Made by a program: the position numbers and the translations under genes. 64,000 bases of DNA from Lysobacter_K koreensis (lineage in GTDB: Bacteria > Pseudomonadota > Gammaproteobacteria > Xanthomonadales > Xanthomonadaceae). The DNA is taken from assembly GCF_042677045.1 (NCBI RefSeq), contig NZ_JBHTIH010000007.1, forward strand, positions 186,001-250,000. The letters run 5' to 3'. The first letter of the stretch is position 1. Each line of letters starts with the position of its first letter. Under the pieces are notes generated by a model. It saw nothing but the letters and a program-made list of their open reading frames with translations, searched no databases and had not been told where the DNA came from. Below, in pieces: positions 1 to 10,514 of this stretch.

Positions 1-490
1 GCAACGCCCGGGTCGCGTGGCCGCTCTTCGGCCAGGGCGCGTCGAACGCGCCGTTGGACATCGCATGCACGCCCGGCGCCACCGCGTGGCCGACGAACCC
101 CGGATGGTTGCTCCCGAACATCAGGGTGGCGCCATCCCACAGCAGCAGGTTGAAGCGGCCGTACTCGGCCGCGCTCGGGGCCAGCGCGTCGAGGAAGCCG
201 GCGCCGCCGATCGCGCCGGTGGCGAAGTCGCGCACCAGCGCCCCGCGCGAACGCGGCGCGGTCTCGCCGGCCGGGCCGGCGCGCACGTTGGTGACCGCGG
301 CCAGGCGCCCGCGCGCGGACACCAGCAGCCAGCTGCCGCCTTGTTCGAGGTCACGCCCGCCATGGACCTCGGGGTGCAGCGGATCGGCGCCGGCTGGCGC
401 GGCCGGCCGGTCGTGGAACTCGTCGCGGTTGGCGATCAGCGCCAGCTCGTAACGGGGATGGGTACGCCAGGCCAGCGCGATCAGGCACAT
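1..490 (-). CDS. NRDE (TANGO2) family protein, partial at window edge
   Basis: The first 163 residues are visible; the C-terminal part lies outside the window. The protein opens with Met-Cys-Leu-Ile-Ala, and the family-defining Asn-Arg-Asp-Glu sits at residues 21-24. A Cys at position 2 is usual for this Ntn-hydrolase-like family (TANGO2/NRDE), whose exact reaction is not settled. The segment around residues 45-60 with Gly-Gly and Gly-Ser-Trp also fits the family. The ATG at 490 is the only start that leaves the conserved Cys in place. It is divergent from the DUF4031 gene, about 120 bases away. Confidence 0.85.
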   Translation of the reverse strand, partial: MCLIALAWRTHPRYELALIANRDEFHDRPAAPAGADPLHPEVHGGRDLEQGGSWLLVSARGRLAAVTNVRAGPAGETAPRSRGALVRDFATGAIGGAGFLDALAPSAAEYGRFNLLLWDGATLMFGSNHPGFVGHAVAPGVHAMSNGAFDAPWPKSGHATRAL

Positions 491-613
491 GCGGCCATGC
501 TAGCGCCGATCCGCTGCCGCCCAGCCCGCCCCCTGGCGCGGCGACGCAGCGGGTAACCTGCCGCTCATGAGTCCCCGGCCGTTGTCCACCCACCGCCGCC
601 CGGCCGCGCCGCC

Positions 614-898
614 GTGAGCGTCTACGTCGACGACGCGGTGACCCTGTGGCGCGGCGAACGCTGGGCGCACCTGATGGCCGACTCGCTCGCCGAGCTGCAC
701 GCGTTCGCGCAGCAACTTGGCCTGCCGCGGCGGGCGTTCCAGGACAAGACCAGCGGCGCGCACTACGACGTCACCGCGGCGTTGCGCGAGCGCGCGCTGG
801 CACTGGGGGCACTCGGGATTTCGCGGCACCGCGACCGCGAGCGGCTGCGCGCGGTGATCCGCACGGCCAAGGCGCAGGGGCGCGGCGAACACGCCTGA
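614..898 (+). CDS. DUF4031 domain-containing protein
   Basis: A 94-residue protein starting at GTG with Ser-Val-Tyr-Val-Asp-Asp, the standard opening of DUF4031 proteins. The rest (Trp-His-Leu-like region near residue 18, Ala-Phe-Ala at 30, His-Tyr-Asp at 52, and a basic C-terminus with Arg-Arg-Ala-Val-Ile pattern) also matches the family. Function is unknown. Length is normal for the family. No earlier ATG in frame gives a better N-terminus, so GTG is preferred. It stands alone between the NRDE gene and a YajD-type nuclease gene on the other strand. Confidence 0.8.
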   Translation: MSVYVDDAVTLWRGERWAHLMADSLAELHAFAQQLGLPRRAFQDKTSGAHYDVTAALRERALALGALGISRHRDRERLRAVIRTAKAQGRGEHA

Positions 899-1016
899 CG
901 GGCTGGTCGGATCGGAGGCCTGATCGGGGCTGGCCTGGCCGGGCGTCTGTCTGATCCGACGCCGGCCGGGCATGCCGACCGTCCTACGGCGTAGCCTGGC
1001 AATCGAACCTGCGCAC

Positions 1017-1397
1017 CTAGTCGTCGCGCTTGAGCAACGCCTTGAGGTTGGCGAACGGGTTGCCGGTCGCCGCGGCCTGCTTGTCTTCGGCGGCGGAAGC
1101 GCTGACGCCGGTGTGGTCGACGTAGCGCGAGTGCTCGTTGTCGTGGCAGTACACGCACAGCAGCTCCCAGTTGCTGCCGTCGGCCGGGTTGTAGTCGTGG
1201 TCGTGGTTGCGGTGGTGGACCGTCAACTCCTGCAGGTTGGCGCGGGTGAACTCGCGCGCGCAGCGGCCGCAGATCCACGGGTACATCTTCAGGGCGCGCT
1301 CGCGGTAACCCTTGTCGCGCTGTTCGGCGTTGCGGCGCGCGTCGGCGACGATGCGGTCGAGCTTGTCGTTGCCCTGCGGCGATTTTGCGGTCGACAT
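1017..1397 (-). CDS. yajD: YajD family HNH nuclease
   Basis: A 126-residue protein with the HNH/beta-beta-alpha-metal layout of YajD: zinc cysteines at 43 and 46 (Cys-Gly-Arg-Cys), His-His at 61-62 followed by Asn-His-Asp-His-Asp-Tyr-Asn, and a second Cys-x-x-Cys-His at 81-85. These residues form the metal-binding nuclease core in this family; the cellular substrate of YajD is not known. The frame is open much further upstream, but the ATG at 1397 gives the family length and N-terminus. The C-terminal tail of about 35 residues is less conserved. Confidence 0.85.
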   Translation of the reverse strand: MSTAKSPQGNDKLDRIVADARRNAEQRDKGYRERALKMYPWICGRCAREFTRANLQELTVHHRNHDHDYNPADGSNWELLCVYCHDNEHSRYVDHTGVSASAAEDKQAAATGNPFANLKALLKRDD

Positions 1398-1573
1398 CGA
1401 AAGTTCCGTCGGTGGCGGCATGGCGCGGTAGCGCGACGCGGAACCTATCGTAGAACGCGCGCGGCCGCGGCGAAACGCCGGTCCGCGACGGGGCGCGCCA
1501 CGCCAACCTCGGACTGCCTGCGACGGCCCGGTTTGGACTACGCTCGGCGCATCGGCAGCGCGGAGCGAGTGCG

Positions 1574-3286
1574 ATGAACACGATGACGGCGTGGGTGCGG
1601 ATGGCGGCGCTGGGCGGCGCCCTGGTCCTGGCCGGTTGCGGCGGCGGAGGCGGTGGCAGCCGCACCCCGGCACCGCCACCGCCGCCGACCCAACCGCCGC
1701 CGCCACCGCCGCCCCCGGCCACCGACACCGCGTACCGGGCCTCGGGGCCCACCCCATTTGCGGTCAACTGCGACGGCGTGGCGGTGGTCGGCACGGTGTT
1801 CGTCGATGCCGAGGTCGAGCCCTACCTCGCGGTCAACCCGCTGGACTCGGCCAACCTGGTCGGGGTGTGGCAGCAGGACCGCTGGTCGAACGGCTCGGCG
1901 CGCGGCCTGGTCAGCGCGGCCTCGTTCGACGGCGGCCAGACCTGGACGCGGGCGCCGCTGCCGTTCTCGCGCTGCGGTGGCGGCACCTTCGGCAACGGCG
2001 GCGACTACACCCGCGCGACCGACCCGTGGGTCACGTTCGCGCCCGACGGCACCGCGCACGCGATGTCGCTGTCGACCACCGGCGGATCGTTCACCGCCGG
2101 CTCCGCCAACGCGATGCTGGTCAGCCGCTCGACCGACCGCGGCCGCAGCTGGAGCCTGCCGATCACCCTGATCCGCGACGGCGAGGGCTTCTTCAACGAC
2201 AAGAACGCGATCACCGCCGACCCGACCAACGCCAACCTGGTCTACGCGGTGTGGAACCGGCTGGTCGCCGGCGATGGCGGCGGCCCGACCTACTTCGCGC
2301 GAACCAGCAACGGCGGCTTCGGCTGGGAACCGGCGCGGGCGATCTACGATCCGGGCCCGGCCAGCCAGACGATCGGCAACCTGATCGTGGTCCTGCCCAG
2401 TGGCGTGCTGGTCAACCTGTTCACCCAGCTCGATCGCGCCGCCAACGGCAGCACCAGCGCCCATCTGGCGGTGATTCGCTCGCCCGACAAGGGCCTGACC
2501 TGGTCGACGCCGACCCGGATCGCCGACCTGCTCGCGGTCGGCGCGCGCGACCCGCAGACCGGCACCGCGGTGCGCGACGGCGCGGCGCTGGCGCAGATCG
2601 CGGTCGCCGGCAACGGCCAGCTGTTCGTGGTCTGGCAGGACGCGCGCTTCAACAACGGCGCCGTGGATGCGATCGCGATCTCGCGCTCGACCGACGGCGG
2701 CGCGAGCTGGTCGACCCCGACCCGCGTCAACCCGGCGACCGGCGTGGCCGCGTTCACGCCCAGCGTGCACGTGCGCGCCGACGGCGTGGTCGGCGTGAGC
2801 TACTACGACTTCCGCAGCAACACCGCCGATGCCGCGACCCTGCCGACCGACTACTGGCTGGCGCGCTCCGGCGACGGCGGCGTGACCTGGAGCGAGACGC
2901 GCGTGTCGCCGGCGTTCGACTTGGCCACCGCGCCCAACGCCGGCGGCCTGTTCCTGGGCGACTACCAGGCGCTCAAGAGCCGCGGCAACGTGTTCGTACC
3001 GTTCTTCGTGCGCACCAGCAGCGGCGACTTCAACAACCGCACCGACGTGTTCGCCGCGCCGGCGGTGTCGGTCGCCGGTGCGATGGCGCTGGGCGCGCCG
3101 AGCACGGCCGCCAGCCGGGCGCAGGCGCGCGATGCGGCGGCACCGGCGACGTTCCGCGCCGACGCGCGCCTGCAGCGGCTGGTCAGCGCGCAGCTGGTAT
3201 CCAGCATGCAGCGACGCGTGCCGGGCTGGGGGCGGACGACGATGCGCCCGCTGCGCGCGCAGGACGTGGCGCCGAAGCGCCCCTAG
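1574..3286 (+). CDS. BNR/Asp-box repeat lipoprotein (sialidase-like beta-propeller)
   Basis: A 570-residue exported protein. The N-terminus is a lipoprotein signal ending in Leu-Ala-Gly-Cys at residues 19-22, followed by a Gly run and a long proline-rich linker (about residues 33-48). The body carries six or more Asp-box motifs of the form Ser-x-Asp-x-Gly-x-x-Trp (for example SFDGGQTW, STDRGRSW, SPDKGLTW, STDGGASW, SGDGGVTW), which mark a sialidase-type beta-propeller. No clear sialidase catalytic Arg triad was identified, so a binding role or another glycoside activity is equally possible. It is predicted to be anchored to the outer membrane or periplasmic face. Confidence 0.85.
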   Translation: MNTMTAWVRMAALGGALVLAGCGGGGGGSRTPAPPPPPTQPPPPPPPPATDTAYRASGPTPFAVNCDGVAVVGTVFVDAEVEPYLAVNPLDSANLVGVWQQDRWSNGSARGLVSAASFDGGQTWTRAPLPFSRCGGGTFGNGGDYTRATDPWVTFAPDGTAHAMSLSTTGGSFTAGSANAMLVSRSTDRGRSWSLPITLIRDGEGFFNDKNAITADPTNANLVYAVWNRLVAGDGGGPTYFARTSNGGFGWEPARAIYDPGPASQTIGNLIVVLPSGVLVNLFTQLDRAANGSTSAHLAVIRSPDKGLTWSTPTRIADLLAVGARDPQTGTAVRDGAALAQIAVAGNGQLFVVWQDARFNNGAVDAIAISRSTDGGASWSTPTRVNPATGVAAFTPSVHVRADGVVGVSYYDFRSNTADAATLPTDYWLARSGDGGVTWSETRVSPAFDLATAPNAGGLFLGDYQALKSRGNVFVPFFVRTSSGDFNNRTDVFAAPAVSVAGAMALGAPSTAASRAQARDAAAPATFRADARLQRLVSAQLVSSMQRRVPGWGRTTMRPLRAQDVAPKRP

Positions 3287-3362
3287 CCCAGCGGGCGCGC
3301 AAACCTCCGCGAACGCAGGGCCGTGGCCACGCGCGATCGGCGCCTGGGCGCGGCGAGCGCGT

Positions 3363-3923
3363 TCAAAACGCGTCGCTGCCGGCGCGCAGCTCGATGTGGA
3401 GCGCCGCGGCCACCACCTGCATCGCCTCGTCGTCGACGCTGCGCGCGATCCAGCCGGCGTGGACGCCGGCGCCCGCATTCCAGGTCCACAGCGTGTAGTC
3501 GTACTCGCGCAGGCGGTCGTACGCGGTCGCCATCAGTGTCGGCACGTCGGTGGCGGCGAGGAACTCGTCGTCGGTCGGGTCTTCCACGCCCCAGTCGAGG
3601 CGCAGGTTCCAGCGCGCGGCCAGTTCGTTGACCGCATCGATCAGCGCCTGGGTGTCGTGCGCCTCGACATGGAAGCCCGAGGTCCAGTCGATCGCGTCCT
3701 TGAGCAGCCACACCGGCTCGGCGTCGCCATCGCCGCCCTCGGCCAGCGCGTCGCGGTAGGCCGCGAACTGGCGCAGCGCGGTTTCCTCGTCGCCGGGGTT
3801 GATCAGCAGCAGCAGCTGCCAGACCAGCGCCTCGACGCTGTCGTCCTCGTCCACGTCGATGCCGCCCTCGAAGCGGTTGGCGAAGTTGTCGTCCGGATCG
3901 AAGTCGACGTCGGGGGCGTTCAT
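3363..3923 (-). CDS. Conserved hypothetical acidic protein (DUF6630-like)
   Basis: A 186-residue, strongly acidic, soluble protein without signal peptide. The N-terminus is Asp-rich, followed by Leu-Leu-Leu-Leu-Ile-Asn-Pro-Gly-Asp-Glu-Glu near residue 40 and a Trp-Leu-Leu-Lys-Asp-Ala-Ile-Asp-Trp segment near 75. The pattern resembles DUF6630 proteins of Xanthomonadaceae; this is recognition by eye, not a search result. No catalytic motif is evident. The ATG at 3923 is the first in frame. It sits between the BNR lipoprotein gene (convergent) and the ABC exporter gene. Confidence 0.7.
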   Translation of the reverse strand: MNAPDVDFDPDDNFANRFEGGIDVDEDDSVEALVWQLLLLINPGDEETALRQFAAYRDALAEGGDGDAEPVWLLKDAIDWTSGFHVEAHDTQALIDAVNELAARWNLRLDWGVEDPTDDEFLAATDVPTLMATAYDRLREYDYTLWTWNAGAGVHAGWIARSVDDEAMQVVAAALHIELRAGSDAF

Positions 3924-4038
3924 GGCGCAGGTTCACCGTTGGCGGTTGAAAGACGATGGTGGCGCATCGGATGTCGATTGTGGGTGCGATTGGGCGGCGC
4001 GCGCGGGTTGAGGGGAAAGCTCGCGACGGAAGTCGCTC

Positions 4039-5913
4039 CTACGATTCAGCGGCCGCTTCGATGGCGACCGCTTCGCGCTGCTCCTGCTGCTGCAGCTGCC
4101 ACATCTGCGCGTAGTGGCCACTCAGCGCCAACAGGCGCGCGTGCGTGCCGCGTTCGACGATCCGGCCGCTGTCCATGACCAGGATCTCGTCGGCATCCAT
4201 CACCGTCGACAGCCGGTGCGCGATCACCAGCGTGGTGCGGCCAATCGCGATGCGGTCGAGCTCGGCCTGGATCGAGCGTTCCGAGCGGGAATCCAGCGCC
4301 GAGGTCGCCTCGTCGAAGATCAGTATCGCCGGGTTCTTCAGCAAGGCGCGCGCGATCGCCACGCGCTGCTTCTCGCCGCCGCTGAGCTTGAGCCCGCGCT
4401 CGCCGACCTGCGACTCGTAGCCGTCGGGCAGCGACACGATCAGGTCGTGGATGTGCGCCGCGCGCGCGGCCTGCTCGACCTCGGCACCGCTCGCGCCCGG
4501 GCGGCCGTAGAGGATGTTGTAGTAGATGCTGTCGTTGAACAGCACCGTGTCCTGCGGCACGATCGCGATCGCGCTGCGCACCGACGCCTGCGCGTAGTCG
4601 CGGACGTCACGGGTGTCGCCCGCCGCATCGGTGATCGCGATCCGGCCGTCGTCGACGTCGTAGAAGCGGTACAGCAGCCGCGCCAGGGTCGACTTGCCCG
4701 AGCCCGAATGGCCGACCACGGCGACCGTGCCGCCCGGCGCGATGGTGAAGCTGACATCGCGCAGGATCTGCCGGCGCGCGTCGTAGGAAAAGTCCACGTG
4801 CTCGAATGCGACCCGCGGCGTGCTCGCCTGCAAGGCCACCGCGCCGGCGCGGTCCTGCACGTCCTGGCGCTCGTCGAGCAGGCCGAACAGCCGTTCCAGG
4901 TTGGTGAACGCCTGCTTCACCTCGCGGTACATCATGCCGAGCATGTTCAGCGGCGCCGACAACTGCAGCAGGTAGGCGTTGACCAGCACCAGGTCGCCGA
5001 TCGTCATGCTGCCGGCGACCACGCCGGCGGCCGCGCGCCACATCATCGCGGTGACCCCCAGCGAGACGATCGCGACCTGCCCCAGGTTGAGCACCGCCAG
5101 GGTCTTGCGGCTCATGACCTGGGCGTTCTCGAGGCGGACGAGGTTCTCGTCGTAGCGGCGCGCCTCGTGCTCCTCGTTGCCGAAGTACTTGACGGTCTCG
5201 TAATTGAGCAGCGAGTCCACCGCGCGCTCGTTGGCGTGGGTATCGGCCTCGACCGCGGCGCGGTAGAAGCGCGTGCGCCATTCGGTCACCGAGAACGTGA
5301 ACACGATGTACGCCACCAGCGTCGCCAGGGTGATCGCCGCGAAGCCCCAGTCGTAGAGGTAGACCAGCACGCCGGTCACCAGCACCACCTCGATCAGGGT
5401 GGGCAGGATGGTGTACAGGGTCCAGTCGAGCAGGTCGGAAATCGCGCTGCCTCCGCGTTCGACGTCGCGGGCCACGCCGCCGGTGCGGCGCGCGAGGTGG
5501 AAGCGCAGGCTCAGCGCGTGCAGGTGGCGGAACACCTGCAGCGTCACCTTGCGCGACACCCGTGCCATCACCCGCGCGAACACCACCTGGCGCAACTCGG
5601 TGAACAGCGTCACCGACAGCCGCGAGGCGCCGTAGGCGAGCAGCAGCGCGACCGGCAACACCAGTAGGGTCGGCGCGACGTCGAGGCCGTCCACCAGGCG
5701 CTTGAGCACCAGCGGCACGGTCAGGTTGGCCAGCTTGCCGGCGACCACCAGCCCCAGCGCCAGCGCGATGCGGCCCACGAACGGGCGCAGGAACGGCAGC
5801 AGGTCGCGCAGCACCTGCGCCTCGCTGCGCGCCGACGCGGGGCGGGCGACCGGAGCGGTGCCGTCGAGAGGGGCGGCGGCGGCCGGCGTGGCGGGAGGCG
5901 GGGCTGGGGTCAT
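4039..5913 (-). CDS. ABC exporter, fused permease/ATPase (ATM1/HMT1 type)
   Basis: A 624-residue half-transporter. An N-terminal ABC transmembrane domain with about six helices (residues roughly 45-330) is followed by the nucleotide-binding domain. Walker A is GHSGSGKST, the signature LSGGEKQRVAIARA, and Walker B LIFDEATSALDS; an HRLST H-loop follows. The Thr-Gly-Gly-Val-Ala-Arg-Asp loop and overall layout resemble the ABCB7/ATM1 group that exports glutathione conjugates or iron-sulfur precursors; the substrate here is unproven. The frame extends to a GTG at 5940, but the ATG at 5913 gives the cleaner N-terminus. Confidence 0.9.
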   Translation of the reverse strand: MTPAPPPATPAAAAPLDGTAPVARPASARSEAQVLRDLLPFLRPFVGRIALALGLVVAGKLANLTVPLVLKRLVDGLDVAPTLLVLPVALLLAYGASRLSVTLFTELRQVVFARVMARVSRKVTLQVFRHLHALSLRFHLARRTGGVARDVERGGSAISDLLDWTLYTILPTLIEVVLVTGVLVYLYDWGFAAITLATLVAYIVFTFSVTEWRTRFYRAAVEADTHANERAVDSLLNYETVKYFGNEEHEARRYDENLVRLENAQVMSRKTLAVLNLGQVAIVSLGVTAMMWRAAAGVVAGSMTIGDLVLVNAYLLQLSAPLNMLGMMYREVKQAFTNLERLFGLLDERQDVQDRAGAVALQASTPRVAFEHVDFSYDARRQILRDVSFTIAPGGTVAVVGHSGSGKSTLARLLYRFYDVDDGRIAITDAAGDTRDVRDYAQASVRSAIAIVPQDTVLFNDSIYYNILYGRPGASGAEVEQAARAAHIHDLIVSLPDGYESQVGERGLKLSGGEKQRVAIARALLKNPAILIFDEATSALDSRSERSIQAELDRIAIGRTTLVIAHRLSTVMDADEILVMDSGRIVERGTHARLLALSGHYAQMWQLQQQEQREAVAIEAAAES

Positions 5914-6017
5914 CGCTTCGATCTGGTGCCGCCGGGGCACGGTTCCAAGCGGCCAGCCCCTTCACCGGGCCTGAAGCCGCGGGCTGCTGAAGTGCGGCAA
6001 CGCTGCAAGGAGCCGCC

Positions 6018-6485
6018 ATGACCGCCTTCGACCTGACCCCGCCGACCGATTCCCAGCGCGCCGCGCTCAGCGCCGGGCTCAGCGCCGCCGAGCGCCGGGT
6101 GCTGCTCGAGCACGGCACCGAAGCCGCGTTCTGCGGGGTGTTCCTCGACAACAAGCTCGACGGCATCTACACCTGCCGGCTGTGCGGGCTGCCGCTGTTC
6201 CGCTCCGACACCAAGTTCGACTCCGGCACCGGCTGGCCGAGCTTCTTCGCGCCCTACGACCCGGGCCACGTGCGCGTGATCACCGACACCAGCTACGGCA
6301 TGACCCGCGACGAGATCGTCTGCGCGCGTTGCGGCAGCCACCTCGGGCACGTGTTTCCCGACGGTCCGCCGCCGACCTTCGAGCGCCATTGCCTCAACTC
6401 GGTGTCGCTGGGGTTCACCGCCAAGGGAGATGCGCTCCCCAACCCGCTGCACCGCGGCGGCGCCGAGGCCGGCGTCGGCAACTGA
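6018..6485 (+). CDS. msrB: Peptide-methionine (R)-S-oxide reductase MsrB
   Basis: This enzyme reduces methionine-R-sulfoxide in oxidised proteins using thioredoxin. The 155-residue sequence shows the zinc cysteines Cys53/Cys56 and Cys102/Cys105, the SGTGWPSF block at 69-76, the GSHLGHVFPDGP block, and the catalytic Cys125 in RHCLNSVSLGF. An AAGGAG-type ribosome site sits seven bases before the ATG. No signal peptide is visible, so it should act in the cytoplasm. The gene is followed about 120 bases later by a DUF3297 gene on the same strand. Confidence 0.95.
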   Translation: MTAFDLTPPTDSQRAALSAGLSAAERRVLLEHGTEAAFCGVFLDNKLDGIYTCRLCGLPLFRSDTKFDSGTGWPSFFAPYDPGHVRVITDTSYGMTRDEIVCARCGSHLGHVFPDGPPPTFERHCLNSVSLGFTAKGDALPNPLHRGGAEAGVGN

Positions 6486-6608
6486 TCGCGGCCATCGATC
6501 CGGCCGCGATCCCGGCGCGGCCGGTCCGCGGGTCGCAGGCGGACGCGGCCAGCCCGTATCCTGTCGCCCGCACGTGGCCCGTCGCGCCACTCCAGTGAAC
6601 TTGCCCCG

Positions 6609-6863
6609 ATGACCGACACCCTGCCCGACCGCCTGTCCCTGAACCCCCGCAGCCCGTTCCACGACGCCGCCCTGCTCGAGCGCGGGGTCGGCATCGTCTT
6701 CAACGGCCAGGAACGCACCAACGTCGAGGAGTACTGCATCAGCGAAGGCTGGATCCGCTGCGCGGTCGGCAAGGCGCTCGACCGCCACGGCAACCCGATG
6801 ACGATGAAGGTCAACGGCAAGGTCGAGCCGTATTTCCTCGATACCAAGGCCGGCGACAACTAG
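6609..6863 (+). CDS. DUF3297 family protein
   Basis: An 84-residue protein matching DUF3297 along its whole length: the Asp-Arg-Leu-Ser-Leu-Asn-Pro-Arg-Ser-Pro start, a central Arg-Gly-Val-Gly-Ile-x-Phe-Asn-Gly, the Val-Glu-Glu-Tyr-Cys-Ile-Ser-Glu-Gly-Trp segment, and the Lys-Val-Glu-Pro-Tyr-Phe end. The role of the family is unknown. It is a soluble small protein, probably cytoplasmic. It follows msrB in the same direction and may be read from the same transcript, though the 120-base gap leaves room for its own promoter. Confidence 0.85.
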   Translation: MTDTLPDRLSLNPRSPFHDAALLERGVGIVFNGQERTNVEEYCISEGWIRCAVGKALDRHGNPMTMKVNGKVEPYFLDTKAGDN

Positions 6864-6880
6864 CCACGCCGGCCGCCGCG

Positions 6881-7198
6881 TCAGGCCATGGGGGCCGGCG
6901 GCAGTGGATCTATTGCTGGCGGCGCCACCGGCAGCGGCTGCCCGGGCGCCGGGATTTCCGGTTGCGGTTCGGCCGGGGCCGGCTGCGGCAGCTCGGGAAC
7001 TTCCGGCGGCGCGGGTGCCGGCCCGGGCTCCGGCGGCGGGGTGATTTCCGGGCGTGGCGGCGGCGGCGCGGGCTGCTCCGGGCGCGCCGGTGGCGGCGCG
7101 GGCGGGAGCTCGGGCTTGGGTCCGGGCGTGGGATTGGTTGCGGGGTCGGGCACCGCCGGATCGGGCGCGGTCGGATCGGGGCTGGGGTTCTCGTGCAT
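6881..7198 (-). CDS. Proline-rich small protein, unknown
   Basis: A 105-residue frame in which close to half the residues are proline, with Ala, Glu and Gly making up most of the rest. It begins Met-His-Glu-Asn-Pro-Ser and consists of loose Pro-x-Pro and Pro-Glu-Pro units with no hydrophobic core or signal peptide. Such sequence can be a real disordered linker-like protein or a chance product of GC-rich DNA. The opposite strand is open too (Gly-rich), which lowers confidence. An upstream ATG ten codons earlier is possible. Confidence 0.35.
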   Translation of the reverse strand: MHENPSPDPTAPDPAVPDPATNPTPGPKPELPPAPPPARPEQPAPPPPRPEITPPPEPGPAPAPPEVPELPQPAPAEPQPEIPAPGQPLPVAPPAIDPLPPAPMA

Positions 7199-7412
7199 CG
7201 GTCGGTCTCGCGGTGGCGGCACCCGCACACGCTAGTCGCCGGCCGATCTGCGGCGCGTGACCGCGCGCGCCGGCGACGCGTCAACCCGCCGTTCTCAGCT
7301 GTTGCGACCACCGCCACCGACACTGGCCGCCTCCTCGTCAGGGAGACGCGGTGGCGGCGGGTCGGCCTGGGCTCCGGCCCGCCGCCGCGGCTTTGGGCCA
7401 TGCCCGGGGGCT

Positions 7413-8180
<768 letters not shown>

Positions 8181-8197
8181 GCCGCCTCCTGGCAAAA

Positions 8198-8318
8198 GCA
8201 AATCTCCCCCGACCCCTCTTTTGCAAAGAGGGGAGACAAGCCGGTGTGCTTGTTGCTCCGAGTCAAACGGGGCGCTTGCCTTCCCCCTTTGAAAAAGGGG
8301 GACTGAGGGGGATTTGCG
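8198..8318. repeat. 121-bp palindromic MITE-like/REP element
   Basis: The element begins with GCAAATCTCCCCC and ends with the near-complement GGGGGATTTGC. Inside, each half carries its own small hairpin: a CCCCTCTTTTGCAAAGAGGGG-type stem on the left, and a CCCCCTTTGAAAAAGGGGG-type stem on the right. The whole folds as a long imperfect inverted repeat. It has no coding capacity and lies between the ATPase and permease genes of one ABC exporter, so it is likely a non-autonomous mobile element or a REP-like unit inserted within an operon. Confidence 0.75.
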
Positions 8319-8328
8319 TATCGCGACA

Positions 8329-9255
<927 letters not shown>

Positions 9256-9344
9256 GCGCGCCGCCTCTGTCTCCACCGGGGTAGCCCGGATCGTAGCCGA
9301 CGGCGGTCGGCGCCCGGGTGCGGCGGTCGCGGGCGCGGCGCGGC

Positions 9345-9611
9345 TCATTCCCGCTCGCCGATGTCGCGGGTGGGCAGCGTTGGCACCGGCTCGCGCACCA
9401 GCCGCGCCAGCAAGGCGCGCAGGCCCGGCAACACCACCCATGCGGTCGGCAGGGCCACGGCGAACGCGAGCGCCCACGCCCGCAGCCACGCGCCGGGCAA
9501 GCCGGGCGCCAGGCCGAGGGTGAGCACGCTCATCGCCAGGCTGATGACGCCGGACATCAGCAGGGCAGCCAACGGGATGAACGCGAATTGCGCTTGGCGC
9601 GGGGTGAGCAT
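9345..9611 (-). CDS. DUF2798 family membrane protein
   Basis: An 88-residue protein with two long hydrophobic helices (about residues 10-35 and 42-68), opening Met-Leu-Thr-Pro-Arg-Gln-Ala-Gln-Phe-Ala-Phe, and a short polar tail. The two-helix layout with Leu-Thr-Leu-Gly-Leu and a Trp-Leu-Arg-Ala-Trp joint matches DUF2798. Function is unknown. The frame is open upstream, but this start gives the family length. It precedes the ABC ATPase gene on the same strand with a 90-base gap. Confidence 0.75.
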   Translation of the reverse strand: MLTPRQAQFAFIPLAALLMSGVISLAMSVLTLGLAPGLPGAWLRAWALAFAVALPTAWVVLPGLRALLARLVREPVPTLPTRDIGERE

Positions 9612-9794
9612 CGGCAGGTCTCGGGCGGGGGAACGGCATAGCCTAGGCGCCAGCTGCGATGGCGATAAGCCGGCAAAGCGGGGAAGCATCGTCCCGCGCA
9701 CGGGGCAATGCGCGTCGGCCTGCATCCGAATCCACGCTGCGCGCGTAGCTACGGCCGAACCCGCGCCTTACCGCGCCCATCCCAGGAGTCCGCC

Positions 9795-10454
9795 ATGAAA
9801 GAGTCCCCCATGAACCTCGCCCCGCTCGCCCTCGCCCTGGTCGCCGTGCTGGCCCTGTCGGCCTGTGCCGGCAAGGACGCCGATGCCGATGCCGACACCG
9901 CAGCCGCCGCGGCCGCGACCACCGAGCCGGCCGCGGCCGTCGACATGCCCACGCCGGCCCCGGCGACGCCCGAGAACCCGATGGTCGGCGGCGCGCCGAT
10001 GTACGCCGACAAGGACATCATCGACAACGCCGTCAATTCCAAGGACCACACCACCCTGGTCGCCGCGGTCAAGGCCGCCGGGCTGGTCGACACGCTCAAG
10101 GGCGCCGGCCCGTTCACCGTGTTCGCGCCGGTCAACGCCGCGTTCGACGCGCTGCCGGCCGGCACCGTCGACGGCCTGCTCAAGCCCGAGAAGAAGGCCG
10201 ACCTGACCAAGGTGCTGACCTACCACGTGGTGCCCGGCAAGCTCGACGCTGCCGCGCTGATGGCGCAGGTCCAGGCCGGTGGCGGCAGCGCCACGCTGAC
10301 CACCGTGCAGGGCGGCAGCCTGATCGCGAAGGCCGCGGGGGCCAACGGGATCAGCCTGACCGACGCCAAGGGCAACACCGCGATGGTCACCACCGCCGAC
10401 GTGATGCAGAGCAACGGCGTGATCCACGTGGTCGACAAGGTGCTGATGCCGTAA
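9795..10454 (+). CDS. Fasciclin (FAS1) domain lipoprotein
   Basis: A 219-residue secreted protein. The signal ends in a lipobox (Leu-Ser-Ala-Cys near residue 22), followed by an Ala/Asp-rich linker and one FAS1 domain. FAS1 hallmarks are visible: the H1-like block Gly-Pro-Phe-Thr-Val-Phe-Ala-Pro, a Tyr-His-Val-Val block near residue 145, and the C-terminal Ser-Asn-Gly-Val-Ile-His-Val-Val-Asp-Lys-Val-Leu. FAS1 domains mediate adhesion or surface interactions. The ribosome site CCAGGAG lies before the ATG. A strong intrinsic terminator array follows the stop. Confidence 0.9.
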   Translation: MKESPMNLAPLALALVAVLALSACAGKDADADADTAAAAAATTEPAAAVDMPTPAPATPENPMVGGAPMYADKDIIDNAVNSKDHTTLVAAVKAAGLVDTLKGAGPFTVFAPVNAAFDALPAGTVDGLLKPEKKADLTKVLTYHVVPGKLDAAALMAQVQAGGGSATLTTVQGGSLIAKAAGANGISLTDAKGNTAMVTTADVMQSNGVIHVVDKVLMP

Positions 10455-10484
10455 GCCTTCTCGTCGGGGCTTGCGACATCACAA

Positions 10485-10514
10485 GGGACGGCCTCGGCCG
10501 TCCCTTTCTTTTGG
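10485..10514 (+). terminator. Intrinsic terminator of the FAS1 gene
   Basis: A perfect 8-bp GC stem (GGGACGGC paired with GCCGTCCC) around a CTCG loop, followed directly by TTTCTTTT. It lies 31 bases after the FAS1 stop codon. It is the first and best-formed unit of a run of related hairpins. Confidence 0.85.

Noticed and set aside
1538..3478. Long minus-strand frame (646 codons) opposite the BNR lipoprotein
   Set aside because: It shares no domain with known proteins and lies antisense to a gene with lipobox and six Asp-boxes.
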